Source: Niveispirillum irakense DSM 11586
Lineage (GTDB): Bacteria > Pseudomonadota > Alphaproteobacteria > Azospirillales > Azospirillaceae
NCBI RefSeq assembly: GCF_000429645.1
Contig: NZ_AUCG01000023.1
Coordinates: 62,001-126,000 of the forward strand
DNA length: 64,000 nucleotides
Reading direction: 5' to 3'
Numbering within the stretch: position 1 is the first letter of the stretch; every line of letters begins with the position of its first letter. The notes beneath the pieces were generated by a model, which saw only the letters and a list, made by a program, of their open reading frames with translations, was not told the DNA's origin and searched no databases. Below are positions 26,010 to 34,981 of the stretch, in pieces. Both the position numbers and the translations under genes were made by a program.

Positions 26010-26705
26010 ATGGACAGTATGTGGCCGGTAGGGGAGTTCATCCTCGCTTTCACGGCGTTCCTAGTTTCCCACCGGCTGCCGGCGCATCCGCATGTGCGGC
26101 GCGTGCTGACGGATCGTCTTGGGACGCGGGGCTTCCTGCTGGCCTATTCGGCCCTGTCCATCCTGCTGCTGGGCTGGGTTTTTGCTGCCGCTGGGCAGGC
26201 GCCCTATATTCCCCTCTGGGAAACAGGCCCGGTGCTGGCGCATCTGGCCCTGCTGGGCATGGCGGCAGCGTTCCTGCTGGCCTGCCTGTCGGTGGGGCGG
26301 CCCAATCCCTTTTCCTTCGGGGGCGCGCATAATGATCGCTTCGACCCAGCCCGACCGGGCATCGTGCGACTGACCCGGCATCCATTGCTCGCGGCGCTGG
26401 CGCTCTGGTCGGGCGCGCATCTGCTGGCCAATGGCGATGGGGTGCATGTGCTGCTGTTTGGCAGCTTCCTGCTGTTTTCCATCGCTGGTCGCCGGGTGCT
26501 GGACCGACGCTGCCGGGAACGGATGGGGCCGTCTTGGCAGGGGCTGGCCGATGCGGTGGCGACAGTCCCCTTATCCGCCACCTTGTTGCCGCTGGGGCCA
26601 ACCTTTCTGCGCAGCATCCTGGCTATCACCTTGATGGGGTTGGTGCTGCTACTCCATCCGCTGCTGTTCGGGGTTGATCCGCTGGGCGCCTATTTCCTGC
26701 CCTGA
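26010..26705 (+). CDS. nnrU: NnrU family membrane protein
   Basis: 231 residues, six or so membrane helices. The family signature is the first half (FILAFTAFLVSHRLPAHPHVRRVL, GTRGFLLAYSALSILLLGWV) and GIVRLTRHPLLAALALWSGAHLLANGD. NnrU accompanies nitrite/NO reductase genes and was first linked to denitrification gene expression; its molecular role is unknown. CAGGAG lies before ATG 26010. Confidence 0.88.
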   Translation: MDSMWPVGEFILAFTAFLVSHRLPAHPHVRRVLTDRLGTRGFLLAYSALSILLLGWVFAAAGQAPYIPLWETGPVLAHLALLGMAAAFLLACLSVGRPNPFSFGGAHNDRFDPARPGIVRLTRHPLLAALALWSGAHLLANGDGVHVLLFGSFLLFSIAGRRVLDRRCRERMGPSWQGLADAVATVPLSATLLPLGPTFLRSILAITLMGLVLLLHPLLFGVDPLGAYFLP

Positions 26706-26743
26706 AAAAGCCCAAGCCCATCGGGGCCCGAACTAAGGGTGCT

Positions 26744-27859
26744 TTATAACTCTCGTCCAGCCGCGTCGGACAGGACGCGCAACAGGTTGCCGCTCCACAT
26801 TTTTTCCAGATCATCCGGGGAAAAGCCGGCGGCCAACAGCCGCTCGGTGACGCGGGGCAGGCCGGTCACGTCCCGGAGGCCGGCGACACCGCCGCCGCCA
26901 TCCCAATCCGCGCCAAAGCATACATGCTCTACGCCGGCCACGTTGATCGTATGTAACAGCGCCCGGATGTAATCCTCAAAATCGGCACTCCACATGGGGG
27001 CCGTATCGTCCAGTGCGTTCCAGCGCCGGGCAAGATCAGTCTGTTCGGCGATGGGGAGGTCACCAATATGCCCCATGGTGTGGAACAGGCTGGCCCTTTC
27101 CGGCACCATATGCATGGCCGAAAGGTAGATGGTGGTGAAGCCAATCACCCCGCCTTTGGCTGCCAGCGCACGAATGCGGCCATCATCCAGATTACGCGGA
27201 TGATTGAAATAGCCGCGCGTGCCGGAATGGGACAGGATCAACGGTGCCCTTGATGCTTCCAGCATCTGGTCAAACGCTTCGTCAGAGGCGTGGCTGGCAT
27301 CAATCACCATGCCCAGACGGTTCATCTCCGCCACCCAGCCTTCGCCCAGCGGGCTGAGCCCGTTCCAGCGGGGCGCGTCGGTGGAACTGTCGGCCAATTG
27401 ATTGGCGCGGATATGCACCGGCCCCGCCATTCGCACGCCCTGCGCATGGAATTCGGCCAGCAGGCCCAAATCCTCGCCGATCGGGTAACTGTTCTCGATG
27501 CTTTTGAACGCGACCAGTTTTCCCTGTCCATGCAGGCGCACGGCATCGGCGGCTGCGGTCGCGGCGCCGATATGATCGGGGAAAAGGGCAAGCGTCTCGT
27601 CGATTTCCCGCGACCGCTGACGGGCCGATGCCAATGCTGCGGCATAGGCGTCGTCCGTCAGCGGTCCCTGGGGCGTATAGATGACGAAGAAACCGCCCGA
27701 CAGGTTGCCCGCCATGCGTGGCATGTCGAGTTGGGCGACATCCGTTTCCAACCCGTGCCGCTCATTGAAATGCCAGCCTTCGCGGGAAAAATGGACCGGC
27801 GTGTCGAGATGGGCATCCAGCGTCAGCAGGCGGCGGTGAAGGTCGGTGGTGTGGGGCAT
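26744..27859 (-). CDS. membrane-dipeptidase-like zinc peptidase, family M19
   Basis: 371 residues with the M19 (renal dipeptidase) TIM-barrel layout. Zinc ligands are readable: His17 and Asp19 in LDAHLDTP, Glu in SIENSYPIG, His in DASHASDEA and LILSHSGTRG, Asp in CFGADWDG. M19 enzymes accept dipeptides with a C-terminal D-residue. No signal peptide is apparent, so it acts in the cytoplasm. CAGGAGA precedes ATG 27859. It lies directly downstream of a TonB receptor on the same strand, 72 bases away. Confidence 0.9.
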   Translation of the reverse strand: MPHTTDLHRRLLTLDAHLDTPVHFSREGWHFNERHGLETDVAQLDMPRMAGNLSGGFFVIYTPQGPLTDDAYAAALASARQRSREIDETLALFPDHIGAATAAADAVRLHGQGKLVAFKSIENSYPIGEDLGLLAEFHAQGVRMAGPVHIRANQLADSSTDAPRWNGLSPLGEGWVAEMNRLGMVIDASHASDEAFDQMLEASRAPLILSHSGTRGYFNHPRNLDDGRIRALAAKGGVIGFTTIYLSAMHMVPERASLFHTMGHIGDLPIAEQTDLARRWNALDDTAPMWSADFEDYIRALLHTINVAGVEHVCFGADWDGGGGVAGLRDVTGLPRVTERLLAAGFSPDDLEKMWSGNLLRVLSDAAGREL

Positions 27860-27931
27860 AGTGTCTCCTGCGGCAAGGATGCCGGTCCTGATCATTGCCG
27901 ACAAGAGGGACCGGCATCCGCCGCACCGGCG

Positions 27932-30172
27932 TCAATAGTTTGTGGAGAGACTCAACCCGAAGCTTTGCGGGCGGATGATGCCGGTAGCCAGGGCGCCGCC
28001 CGGGAAAACGGGCATACCACTGGACAGGCGTGACGCGGTGGAGGTGCGGCCCTTGCTGTTGCCGACATTCTTGGCATAGGCATCCAGGGCGAAATTGCCG
28101 AAATCCAGCCCTGCCCGCAGATCAATAACCTGGTAAGACGGCAATTGCCGCTGATGGCCGGTAGCGGCGCGATAGGTGGCGTCGTAACTGGCCTGCTGCT
28201 TGGAGAGGAACCGGACCGAACCGCCGACCGATGCAATGATGTCGCCCGTCAGATCCCAGCTATAATCGCCGTTCAGTGCGGCGCTGAATTTCGGCGTGAA
28301 GGGCAGGCGGTCGCCATCGTACCCGCCGATGACCGGTGTGGTATCGTCCAGCAGCTTGGCGTTGGTATAGGCGGCATTGGCTGACAGTTCCAGGCCGCGC
28401 ATGGGGCGGAAGGTCAGGGTGCCTTCGGCGCCGTCGCTCTTGGCCTTGCCGCCATTGACGTTGATGCCATAGTCGTTGACGACGGCAATAAGCTGGATGT
28501 CACGCCAGTCGAGATGGAAGACCGACAGGTCGGCGCTGAACATGCCATCGGCGGACTGCACCTTGGCCCCGGCCTCGTAGCTGATCAGCGTGTCGCTGTC
28601 GAACTGGCGCAGCGTATCGGCCGGCGCCGTCGGCGGCAGCGGGTTGGGCCCGCCGGGGCGATAGCCCTTGGCGACGCGGACATAAATTGACGCATTCTCC
28701 GACAGTTTATATTTCGGGGCCGCGGAGAAGGTGAAGACGCTTTCCGATGACCGGATGTCGGGATAGACGGACGTGCCGCCGGCCAGGGCACCGTCGGTGG
28801 TCTGGCTGGCCTTCTGCCGGTTATGGCTGTAGCGGGCACCGAAATCGACATCGAACTGTTCGTCCAGATGCACCGTGGCATTGGCGAAGCCGGCAAATTC
28901 CTCATATTTGGAGGGCAGGCGCACATCGGCCAGCAGCGGCAGGGCGGCGATCGGTGTCAGCGTGCCGGGGGTTACGGCGGTATAGCCCTGCAGCAGTTCG
29001 GCCTTTTCATGCACGTAATAGCCGCCGATCAGCCATTCAAACGGGCCGGGTTCGGACGAGGTCAGACGCAGTTCCTGGGTGAACTTTTCGACATTGGTGT
29101 CCTGGCCCATGTAAAGCTCGTTCGGCGTGCCGAAGGCGCCTTGGATCAGGCTGGAAAGGTTATAGGTAAGGTCTATGCGGCTGGCCTGCTTCTGGGAGCT
29201 GAAGCTGGTGGAGGACAGGATGTCGGCGAAACCCGCTTCATACTGAGCCGTGGCATTATAGACGCGGTAACGGATATCGCGGAAAGAAGGCACGAACTGG
29301 GAGAAGGTGGGGCGGCCATAGAGCATGGCGATGCTCTCCTGGTCGCTTTCCACCGTGCTGGGCGCGTCGGCCTTGATATCCTGCAGCAGGGCGCTCAGCC
29401 GCAGCGAGAAGCCGCTGTCCGGCGCATAAAGGGCAGAGATGCGGCCGCCATAGCTCTGGCTGTCATTGATATTGCTGGCCTGATCCGACCCGGCGGTGCC
29501 GATGCTATCGATGAAGCCGCCCGTCTTGCGGTAATAGCCAGACGCACGCACGGCGAAATCCGGCGACATCGGCATATTGATCATCGTATTGCCGGAATAG
29601 GACAGGTCGCCGCCCTTCACCGTCTCCACACCCACGCGAGAACGGCTTTCCACCCCCTGCGGGTTGGGTTCATTGGTGATATATTTCAAGACGCCGCCCA
29701 GCGAACTGGCACCATAAAGTGTGCCCTGCGGCCCGCGCAGAACCTCCACCCGACTGATGTCGAACGTGTCGAAATCGCCGGCCAGGATGGCGCCATTGGC
29801 CAGGGCGGTGCTGGAGCCGAACGGCGTCTCGTCCATATAGACCGACACGGTGGATGCCACGCCGCCGGTATTGACGCCGCGCATCACCAGGCGGCCCTGG
29901 CCGGGCGTATCCTGGGCCAGTTGCAGGCCGGGAACCAGCTTCAGATAATCCTGGATGGTGTTCGCCTGCTGCTTCTCCAGCGTGGCGCCACTGACCACCG
30001 ACACGGATTGCGGCACATCAATCAGTGTCTGGCGGCGCTTCTGCGCCGTGACGATGATCTCTTCCAGCACGATGCCGGATGACGAGGTCTGGCCCTGTGC
30101 CATGACCGGCGCGGTTGCCGTGACAGCCATCATTCCGGTGGCCAGCAGCAGCGTGTTACGAAATGTCCCCAT
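27932..30172 (-). CDS. TonB-dependent outer-membrane receptor
   Basis: 746 residues: signal peptide about 1-26 (ending APVMAQ), plug domain with TonB-box-like LEEIIVTAQKR, GTLYGASSLGGVLKYITNEPN, then a 22-strand barrel with a C-terminal aromatic end (FGLSLSTNY). The set of enzymes around it suggests a short peptide or other small organic substrate rather than a siderophore. GGAGA precedes ATG 30172. The upstream promoter has TTGACA (30274-30269) with an AT-rich -10 region and a TTAGAAAA half-site at 30255-30248. Confidence 0.92.
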   Translation of the reverse strand: MGTFRNTLLLATGMMAVTATAPVMAQGQTSSSGIVLEEIIVTAQKRRQTLIDVPQSVSVVSGATLEKQQANTIQDYLKLVPGLQLAQDTPGQGRLVMRGVNTGGVASTVSVYMDETPFGSSTALANGAILAGDFDTFDISRVEVLRGPQGTLYGASSLGGVLKYITNEPNPQGVESRSRVGVETVKGGDLSYSGNTMINMPMSPDFAVRASGYYRKTGGFIDSIGTAGSDQASNINDSQSYGGRISALYAPDSGFSLRLSALLQDIKADAPSTVESDQESIAMLYGRPTFSQFVPSFRDIRYRVYNATAQYEAGFADILSSTSFSSQKQASRIDLTYNLSSLIQGAFGTPNELYMGQDTNVEKFTQELRLTSSEPGPFEWLIGGYYVHEKAELLQGYTAVTPGTLTPIAALPLLADVRLPSKYEEFAGFANATVHLDEQFDVDFGARYSHNRQKASQTTDGALAGGTSVYPDIRSSESVFTFSAAPKYKLSENASIYVRVAKGYRPGGPNPLPPTAPADTLRQFDSDTLISYEAGAKVQSADGMFSADLSVFHLDWRDIQLIAVVNDYGINVNGGKAKSDGAEGTLTFRPMRGLELSANAAYTNAKLLDDTTPVIGGYDGDRLPFTPKFSAALNGDYSWDLTGDIIASVGGSVRFLSKQQASYDATYRAATGHQRQLPSYQVIDLRAGLDFGNFALDAYAKNVGNSKGRTSTASRLSSGMPVFPGGALATGIIRPQSFGLSLSTNY

Positions 30173-30300
30173 CAAGCTCTCCTGTTCAGATCCTTGACCC
30201 GTGCCTTTTGGCTTGTTTGGGCCAACTGCATCCCGTTTAGAACATTATTTTCTAATTTTACTATATGTCAAAGATTTTTCCGATTCTCCGTCCAATCGGA

Positions 30301-31320
30301 TCAACCGGCAGCCATTGCAGCCGCACGCGTGCCCCAGACGTCGCTGCCGACATGGATGTCGCCATCCCGATAGACCGCTCCGGGTGTCCGGTCCTGCGCC
30401 AGGAAAATGGGTGAGTCGAGATCGACAATGTCGCAGAACTGGCCCAGTACGAAGGCCGGTGCCATGGCCAGACTGCTGCCAACCATGTTGCCGACCATGA
30501 CACCCAGACCCAGGCGCCGTGCTTCGGCTGCCATCAGCAGCCCCTCGGTCAGGCCGCCGCACTTGTCCAGCTTGATATTGATGACATTGAAGCGACCGAC
30601 GGCACCGGCGACATCAGCCAGCGACACGATGCTTTCGTCGCCAGCGACGGGGATGGGGCATTTATAGCCCTCCAGATCGGCATCACGGGTGCGGGCCAGC
30701 GGCTGTTCCAGCAAGGCCACGCCAGCGGCACGCAGCGTGGTAACCAGCGGGTCCAGTTGATCAATTGTAAAGCCCTGATTGCCATCGACGCTGAGCCAGG
30801 CATCCGGCCGCGCGGCATGGATGGCTTCCACACGCGCCATATCCAGCGGCAGATCACCGGTCAGCTTGATCTTGATGGCTCTGGCGTCGGCATAGTTAAC
30901 GGCCCCTTGTGCCATCGCTTCCGGCGTGTCGGCACCCAGCGTGTAAGTGGTGCGCAGAGGCGTGGGTTCCGCCGAAAGCCCGGCCAACTGCCAGACCGGG
31001 CGATCGCTGCGTGCCGCTTCCAGTTCCCACAGGGCGCCATCTACGGCATTGCGGGCACCGCCGGGCGGCAGAATTTGGCGCAATTCCTCCCGCGTCGGGC
31101 TGGCTTCGATGGCGCTGCGGGCGCTGGCAAGCTGGCTTGTCATATGGGCGACATCATCACCCAGGAAGTAAACACCGCCGCCTTCGCCACGCCCCTGATA
31201 CGTGCCATCTGACAGAGTTACGACGACGACGTCTGAATGTTCAAAGACATAGCCGGAAATGTGGAACGGTTGCGCCAGCCGCAACCGTTCGGTCGCGACC
31301 GTCATGGTCAGTCTTGTCAT
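30301..31320 (-). CDS. dipeptide epimerase (enolase superfamily, L-Ala-D/L-Glu epimerase type)
   Basis: 339 residues of the muconate-lactonizing subgroup. The acid/base lysines are in KIK (Lys152) and KLDK (Lys253); metal ligands are Asp179 (SVDGNQ), Glu205 (LLEQPL) and Asp228 (AGDES). This arrangement is that of dipeptide epimerases such as YcjG/YkfB, which interconvert L-Ala-D-Glu and L-Ala-L-Glu. Other specificities exist in the family. AAGGG lies upstream of ATG 31320. It is upstream of the TonB gene and divergent from the first XRE-cupin regulator. Confidence 0.85.
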   Translation of the reverse strand: MTRLTMTVATERLRLAQPFHISGYVFEHSDVVVVTLSDGTYQGRGEGGGVYFLGDDVAHMTSQLASARSAIEASPTREELRQILPPGGARNAVDGALWELEAARSDRPVWQLAGLSAEPTPLRTTYTLGADTPEAMAQGAVNYADARAIKIKLTGDLPLDMARVEAIHAARPDAWLSVDGNQGFTIDQLDPLVTTLRAAGVALLEQPLARTRDADLEGYKCPIPVAGDESIVSLADVAGAVGRFNVINIKLDKCGGLTEGLLMAAEARRLGLGVMVGNMVGSSLAMAPAFVLGQFCDIVDLDSPIFLAQDRTPGAVYRDGDIHVGSDVWGTRAAAMAAG

Positions 31321-31436
31321 TGATTGATCACCCTTGTGGCGGAAAAGGTCGCGGTGGGCCTGGCTTGTTCCTGATTGCCCTGCTGGCTACTTACCAATAG
31401 AATTGGCCTGTCGAATAGCCAAAACAATCCTGATCG

Positions 31437-31450
31437 GGATAATATTATCC
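31437..31450. promoter_or_regulatory. palindrome GGATAATATTATCC in the epimerase/regulator intergenic region
   Basis: Perfect 14-bp inverted repeat, flanked by a direct repeat ATCCTGAT (31427-31434 and 31447-31454) and by TTAGAAAA (31454-31461), all just upstream of the XRE-cupin gene. Also nearby is CCAAT-AGA-ATTGG at 31394-31406. Likely autoregulatory or divergent operator region. Confidence 0.5.
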
Positions 31451-31483
31451 TGATTAGAAAATGCGTCAATGGAGTAACTGCAC

Positions 31484-32119
31484 GTGTCCACCGCACTGCC
31501 GACCCTTGGATCGCTGTTACGCGGCCTCCGCTCCCGCAAAGGCTGGACGCTTAAGGAGATGAGCGAGAAAACCGGCATACCGGTTTCCACCTTGTCGAAG
31601 GTGGAGCATGACCGGCTGACCCTGACCTATGACAAGCTGCAGCAGTTAAGCCGGCGGCTGGGGGTACGGATGTCGGAGCTTTTCGCGGAACCGGAAGCGG
31701 ACCCCTCACCAGCGGCGGTGACGGCGCGGCGCAGTTTTGGTGACCTGGACCGTGCGGTTCGGGTAGAAACCGATAATTACGACTATTATTATTTATGCAC
31801 GGAGCTACGCCGGAAGCGTATGATCCCGGTGCTCACCAAGATCAGGGCCAAAACATCCAAGCAGTTTGGCCAGCTTGTTCATCATTCCGGGGAAGAGTTT
31901 ATTTTTATTCTTAAGGGACGGGTCGTCGTGAATACGGAGTTTTACGATCCTGTGGTCCTGGAGGCCGGACAGTCCATCTATATCGACAGCACGATGGGGC
32001 ATGCCTATCTCGTGGCGGAAGGGTGTGAAGAGGCCGAGGTGCTCGGCGTCATGTCGAGTGCCGATGAGGAATTGATGCAATCGCTTCTGTCGCTGCATGA
32101 CGAGAAGCCGGCCCTGTAA
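31484..32119 (+). CDS. XRE-family regulator with C-terminal cupin domain (first of two)
   Basis: 211 residues: HTH_XRE at about 5-62 (LRGLRSRKGWTLKEMSEKTGIPVSTLSKVEHDRLTLT type), linker, then a cupin at about 125-195 (HHSGEEFIFILKGRVVVNTEFY, IYIDSTMGHAYLV) that should bind a small ligand, often an amino acid or amine derivative. GTG 31484 is used, with GGAG nine bases upstream. It stands divergent from the epimerase. Confidence 0.88.
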   Translation: MSTALPTLGSLLRGLRSRKGWTLKEMSEKTGIPVSTLSKVEHDRLTLTYDKLQQLSRRLGVRMSELFAEPEADPSPAAVTARRSFGDLDRAVRVETDNYDYYYLCTELRRKRMIPVLTKIRAKTSKQFGQLVHHSGEEFIFILKGRVVVNTEFYDPVVLEAGQSIYIDSTMGHAYLVAEGCEEAEVLGVMSSADEELMQSLLSLHDEKPAL

Positions 32120-32226
32120 AGTCAGTCCGACTTGATCGGTCATGATCAGGCCGGATTTCACGGGATGGAGGCGCCGGACGGACGGATCGACGCCGCTGAG
32201 TAAACGATTCTTCGATTGGACCGCTT

Positions 32227-32247
32227 TTCTCTAAACAGAGAATTTTT
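32227..32247 (+). terminator. probable terminator after the first XRE-cupin gene
   Basis: TTCTCT (32227-32232), loop AAAC, AGAGAA (32237-32242), then TTTTT. The stem is short and A+T rich, so it may be weak. Confidence 0.45.
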
Positions 32248-32277
32248 CTGATAAGGAGGATGCCGCTCTACGCCAGC

Positions 32278-32952
32278 TCACCGCCCCGTTGGGTTGCGTT
32301 TTCTCTTCGGCTTGGCGGCAGGTTCGTCGAAGGCAGAGGGTTCATTCAGGCGCAGTGCGTCGGCAATGGCGGTTTCCGGGCTGGTGCAGACGGACAGGGT
32401 ACGGCACGGTCCATCGTCGGCAGCGAGATAGGCATGGCCCATCGTGCTGTCGAGATAGATGCTTTCGCCCGCGCGCACCAGGGTCGGGGCATAAAACTCG
32501 GTATGGACCTCGATGGCCCCTTCCATCACATAAATGAATTCCTCACCCGGATGGCGGACGAGGGTGCCAAATTCCTCCATGGTGCGGGCACGATGCTCCA
32601 CCATGATCGGGATCATCTTTTTGTGGGTGATATCCGTGTTCAGATAGCGATGACGGTAATTCTTGGTATCGATTTCGGCATCGTCGCCAAGGCGGTCGAT
32701 ACTGCGCCGGGTCATGACGGGGGAAGGCGTATCGGCGGGTTGGCTGTCCGGTGTGAACAAGGTGCCGATATCAACGCCCAGCCCTTCGCACAGGCTGACG
32801 ATCTTGTCGAAGGTCAGCGACATGCGGTCATTTTCGACTTTCGACAAGGTGGAGACGGCAAGGCCGGTGCGCTCCGCCACATCGGCCAGAGTCCATTCAT
32901 TCCGTAGACGCAGGCGCCGCAGGGCCTTTCCGATCGGTGCTTTCCGCGTCAT
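32278..32952 (-). CDS. XRE-family regulator with C-terminal cupin domain (second of two)
   Basis: 224 residues with the same layout as the gene at 31484: HTH at about 10-65 (LRLRNEWTLADVAERTGLAVSTLSKVEN) and cupin at about 130-195 (RHPGEEFIYVMEGAIEVHTEFY, SIYLDSTMGHAYLA). The two are paralogues placed tail to tail. TGGAGG stands 13 bases before ATG 32952, rather far. It is divergent from the amine oxidase gene at 33303. The C-terminus ends in a basic PKRKRNPTGR tail. Confidence 0.88.
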   Translation of the reverse strand: MTRKAPIGKALRRLRLRNEWTLADVAERTGLAVSTLSKVENDRMSLTFDKIVSLCEGLGVDIGTLFTPDSQPADTPSPVMTRRSIDRLGDDAEIDTKNYRHRYLNTDITHKKMIPIMVEHRARTMEEFGTLVRHPGEEFIYVMEGAIEVHTEFYAPTLVRAGESIYLDSTMGHAYLAADDGPCRTLSVCTSPETAIADALRLNEPSAFDEPAAKPKRKRNPTGR

Positions 32953-33302
32953 GGTGAACTATGGACCTCCAGAAAAGACATTTCCCCGAAGCGGGGTGAG
33001 TTGGTGCTTCGGAAAATAAAAAATGCCATAGGGCAAGGGTCTGTGGAAAGCTTTTCCCTGTGATTGCCCGCGTCATGGGCGCAAAGCATGGGCAGGGAAA
33101 GCCCCTGTATCGCTGCAAGGCTGTTGGAAATTGCCTGTCATGCAGGCCATTTTTCGTCGTTCAGCGGGGGTGGCCCCGCTGGATCACGCCATTATCCAAA
33201 CAGGTTTGCGGATGGCATTTTGTGTATTTTTCTTATTATAAGAAAAATATTTGACATATAGGACATCAATTCTCACGATGCCGGCAGTGGGAGGTGACCT
33301 CA
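32953..33302. promoter_or_regulatory. divergent promoter region with palindromic operator of the DAO-type oxidase gene
   Basis: TATTTTTCTTA (33225-33235) - TTA - TAAGAAAAATA (33239-33249) is a perfect inverted repeat directly before TTGACA (33251-33256), a likely -35 element, so binding should block transcription of the oxidase gene. Near the regulator, CCGAAGC and GCTTCGG (32985-33015) form a second inverted repeat. No gene is seen in these 350 bases. Confidence 0.6.
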
Positions 33303-34445
33303 ATGCAGGCATTTGATATCGTGATTGTGGGGGCCGGCATGGCTGGCGCTTCCATCGCGGCGGCGCTGGTTGATGCCGGTGTCGAGGGGCGGCGGATTCT
33401 GCTGGCCGAGCGGGAGGAGTTTCCCGGCTACCATACGACGGGCCGCTCCGCGGCACTTTACAGTGTTCTTTATGGCAATAACATCGTCTGTGCCCTGACG
33501 GCTGCCAGCCGCGCCTTTTATCTGGCGCCTCCTTCCGGCTTTACCGATCATCCATTGCTGACACCGCGCGGCTGTCTCTACATTGCCGATGAAGCGGCGC
33601 TGGGGCATTTGGACGAACTCCAGGCCACAGCGCAGCGGGTGGGCGCGCGCACCGTCAGGATGGGGCCAGAGGAGGCGCGCCAGATGGTGCCCGTCCTGCG
33701 CCAGGAGCTTCTGGCTGCTGCCTTGTGGGAGGAAGAGGCCATGGATATTGATGTCCATGGCTTGCACCAGGGTTATCTGCGCCGGGCGCGCGCGGCTGGT
33801 GTTGTCCTTTCCGTCGGCGCTGAATTGTGCGCCGCGACCCCAGATGGGCAGGGTTGGGTTCTCACCTTCGGGACCGAGAAGGTCCGGGCTTCCATGCTGG
33901 TCAATGCCGCGGGTGCCTGGGCGGATACGGTTGCGGAGATCGCGGGCGTGCCGCTGGTTGGGCTGATGCCGTTGCGCCGCACCGCCATCATGCTGGACCC
34001 GCCGGGTGGCGTCGACAGTCATCGCTGGCCGGCGGTGATTGATGCTGGCGGCAGCTTCTATTTCAAGCCGGATGCCGGCATGCTTTTGGCCTCGCCCGCC
34101 GATGAAACCCCATCGCCCCCTTGCGACGCGCAGGCGGACGAATGGGACATTGCCGTTTGTATTGACCGCGTGCAGGGGGCGACCGAGTTGCCGATCCGCC
34201 GTGTAACGCGCAGTTGGGCCGGTCTGCGCAGCTTTGTCGCCGACCGCAGTCCTGTTGTGGGGCGCCCGGCAGCGCATCCTAATTTCTTCTGGTTTGCGGG
34301 TCAGGGCGGCTATGGCATCCAGATGGCGCCGGCTCTGGCCCAGGTCGGTGCTTCCCTGCTGGTTACCGGGGAGGTTCCGCCCGCTCTGGCAGGGTTGGGG
34401 GTGGATATTGCCTCCCTTGCGCCTGATCGATGTCAGGGCCAGTAA
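33303..34445 (+). CDS. FAD-dependent amine/D-amino-acid oxidase (DAO family)
   Basis: 380 residues of the glycine oxidase/D-amino-acid dehydrogenase fold. The dinucleotide motif GAGMAGASIA is at about 10-19, followed by FPGYHTTGRSAALY, and VNAAGAWAD and WFAGQGGYGIQMAP are typical DAO segments. It should oxidise an amino acid or amine to an imine, which fits the RidA gene next to it. ATG 33303 follows GGGAGG; an in-frame GTG at 33294 overlaps the RBS. The preferred substrate cannot be read from sequence. Confidence 0.87.
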   Translation: MQAFDIVIVGAGMAGASIAAALVDAGVEGRRILLAEREEFPGYHTTGRSAALYSVLYGNNIVCALTAASRAFYLAPPSGFTDHPLLTPRGCLYIADEAALGHLDELQATAQRVGARTVRMGPEEARQMVPVLRQELLAAALWEEEAMDIDVHGLHQGYLRRARAAGVVLSVGAELCAATPDGQGWVLTFGTEKVRASMLVNAAGAWADTVAEIAGVPLVGLMPLRRTAIMLDPPGGVDSHRWPAVIDAGGSFYFKPDAGMLLASPADETPSPPCDAQADEWDIAVCIDRVQGATELPIRRVTRSWAGLRSFVADRSPVVGRPAAHPNFFWFAGQGGYGIQMAPALAQVGASLLVTGEVPPALAGLGVDIASLAPDRCQGQ

Positions 34446-34462
34446 AATGATGTGACAAGGAA

Positions 34463-34497
34463 AAAGCCCCGGCGGTCCATCCACCGGGGCTTTTTTT
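34463..34497 (+). terminator. terminator after the DAO-type oxidase gene
   Basis: AAAGCCCCGG (34463-34472) pairs with CCGGGGCTTT (34484-34493), followed by a run of T. Confidence 0.85.
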
Positions 34498-34552
34498 GTT
34501 GTCCTGTTCCAAGCGGGAAACAGCGGTCCTTTTGTGATTTCTGCTTTATGCG

Positions 34553-34909
34553 TCAGCCTTGTATACGGCGCGCAATGGCTTCGATCTCGATCCTGGCGCC
34601 CGGCAGCATCAGGTCCGACCGCACGGTGGAGCGGGCGGGGCGGTGGCTGCCGAAGCTGGCGGCATAAGCCTCATTGAACGCTGCGAAATCGGCCGTATCG
34701 GTCAGCCAGACGGTTGTCTTCACCACGTTTGACAGGCCGAGCCCATGGCCCTTCAGCACACTGGCGATATTGGCCAGCACCTGCCGGGTCTGGGCGGCGA
34801 TATCGTCGGGTGCAACGATGGCGCCATCCGCCCCGAAAGCGAGCTGACCGGACAGGAACAGGAGATCACCGGCTGGGACGGCGGGGGATAAAGCAGGGGC
34901 GATGGCCAT
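34553..34909 (-). CDS. RidA family (YjgF/YER057c/UK114) enamine/imine deaminase
   Basis: 118 residues, one RidA fold. The catalytic-type Arg is Arg106 in GARIEIEAIA, and GQLAFGADG and NVVKTTVWLTD are family segments. The N-terminus is about 10 residues shorter than E. coli RidA. AAGGAT lies upstream of the start. It would hydrolyse the 2-imino acid released by the neighbouring oxidase or protect PLP enzymes. Confidence 0.9.
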   Translation of the reverse strand: MAIAPALSPAVPAGDLLFLSGQLAFGADGAIVAPDDIAAQTRQVLANIASVLKGHGLGLSNVVKTTVWLTDTADFAAFNEAYAASFGSHRPARSTVRSDLMLPGARIEIEAIARRIQG

Positions 34910-34930
34910 GGTTCACATCCTTAAAGACCA

Positions 34931-34961
34931 AGAAAACCCCGGCCCTGTGAAGGCCGGGGTT
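34931..34961 (-). terminator. terminator after the serine hydrolase gene
   Basis: On the minus strand AACCCCGGCC pairs with GGCCGGGGTT (34961-34952 with 34944-34935) and is followed by TTCTTGG with further T. It lies 21 bases past the stop codon of the hydrolase at 34982. Confidence 0.8.
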
Positions 34962-34981
34962 GGAACAAAAGGCAAACTGGA

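Noticed and set aside
30276-30300. Inverted repeat TCCGAT…ATCGGA right after the dipeptide epimerase stop codon
   Set aside because: Short and without a T tract next to it; insufficient to call a terminator or operator.
32256-32907. Plus-strand open frame starting next to AAGGAGG after the first XRE-cupin gene
   Set aside because: The RBS touches the ATG with no spacing and the frame is antisense to the second XRE-cupin gene.
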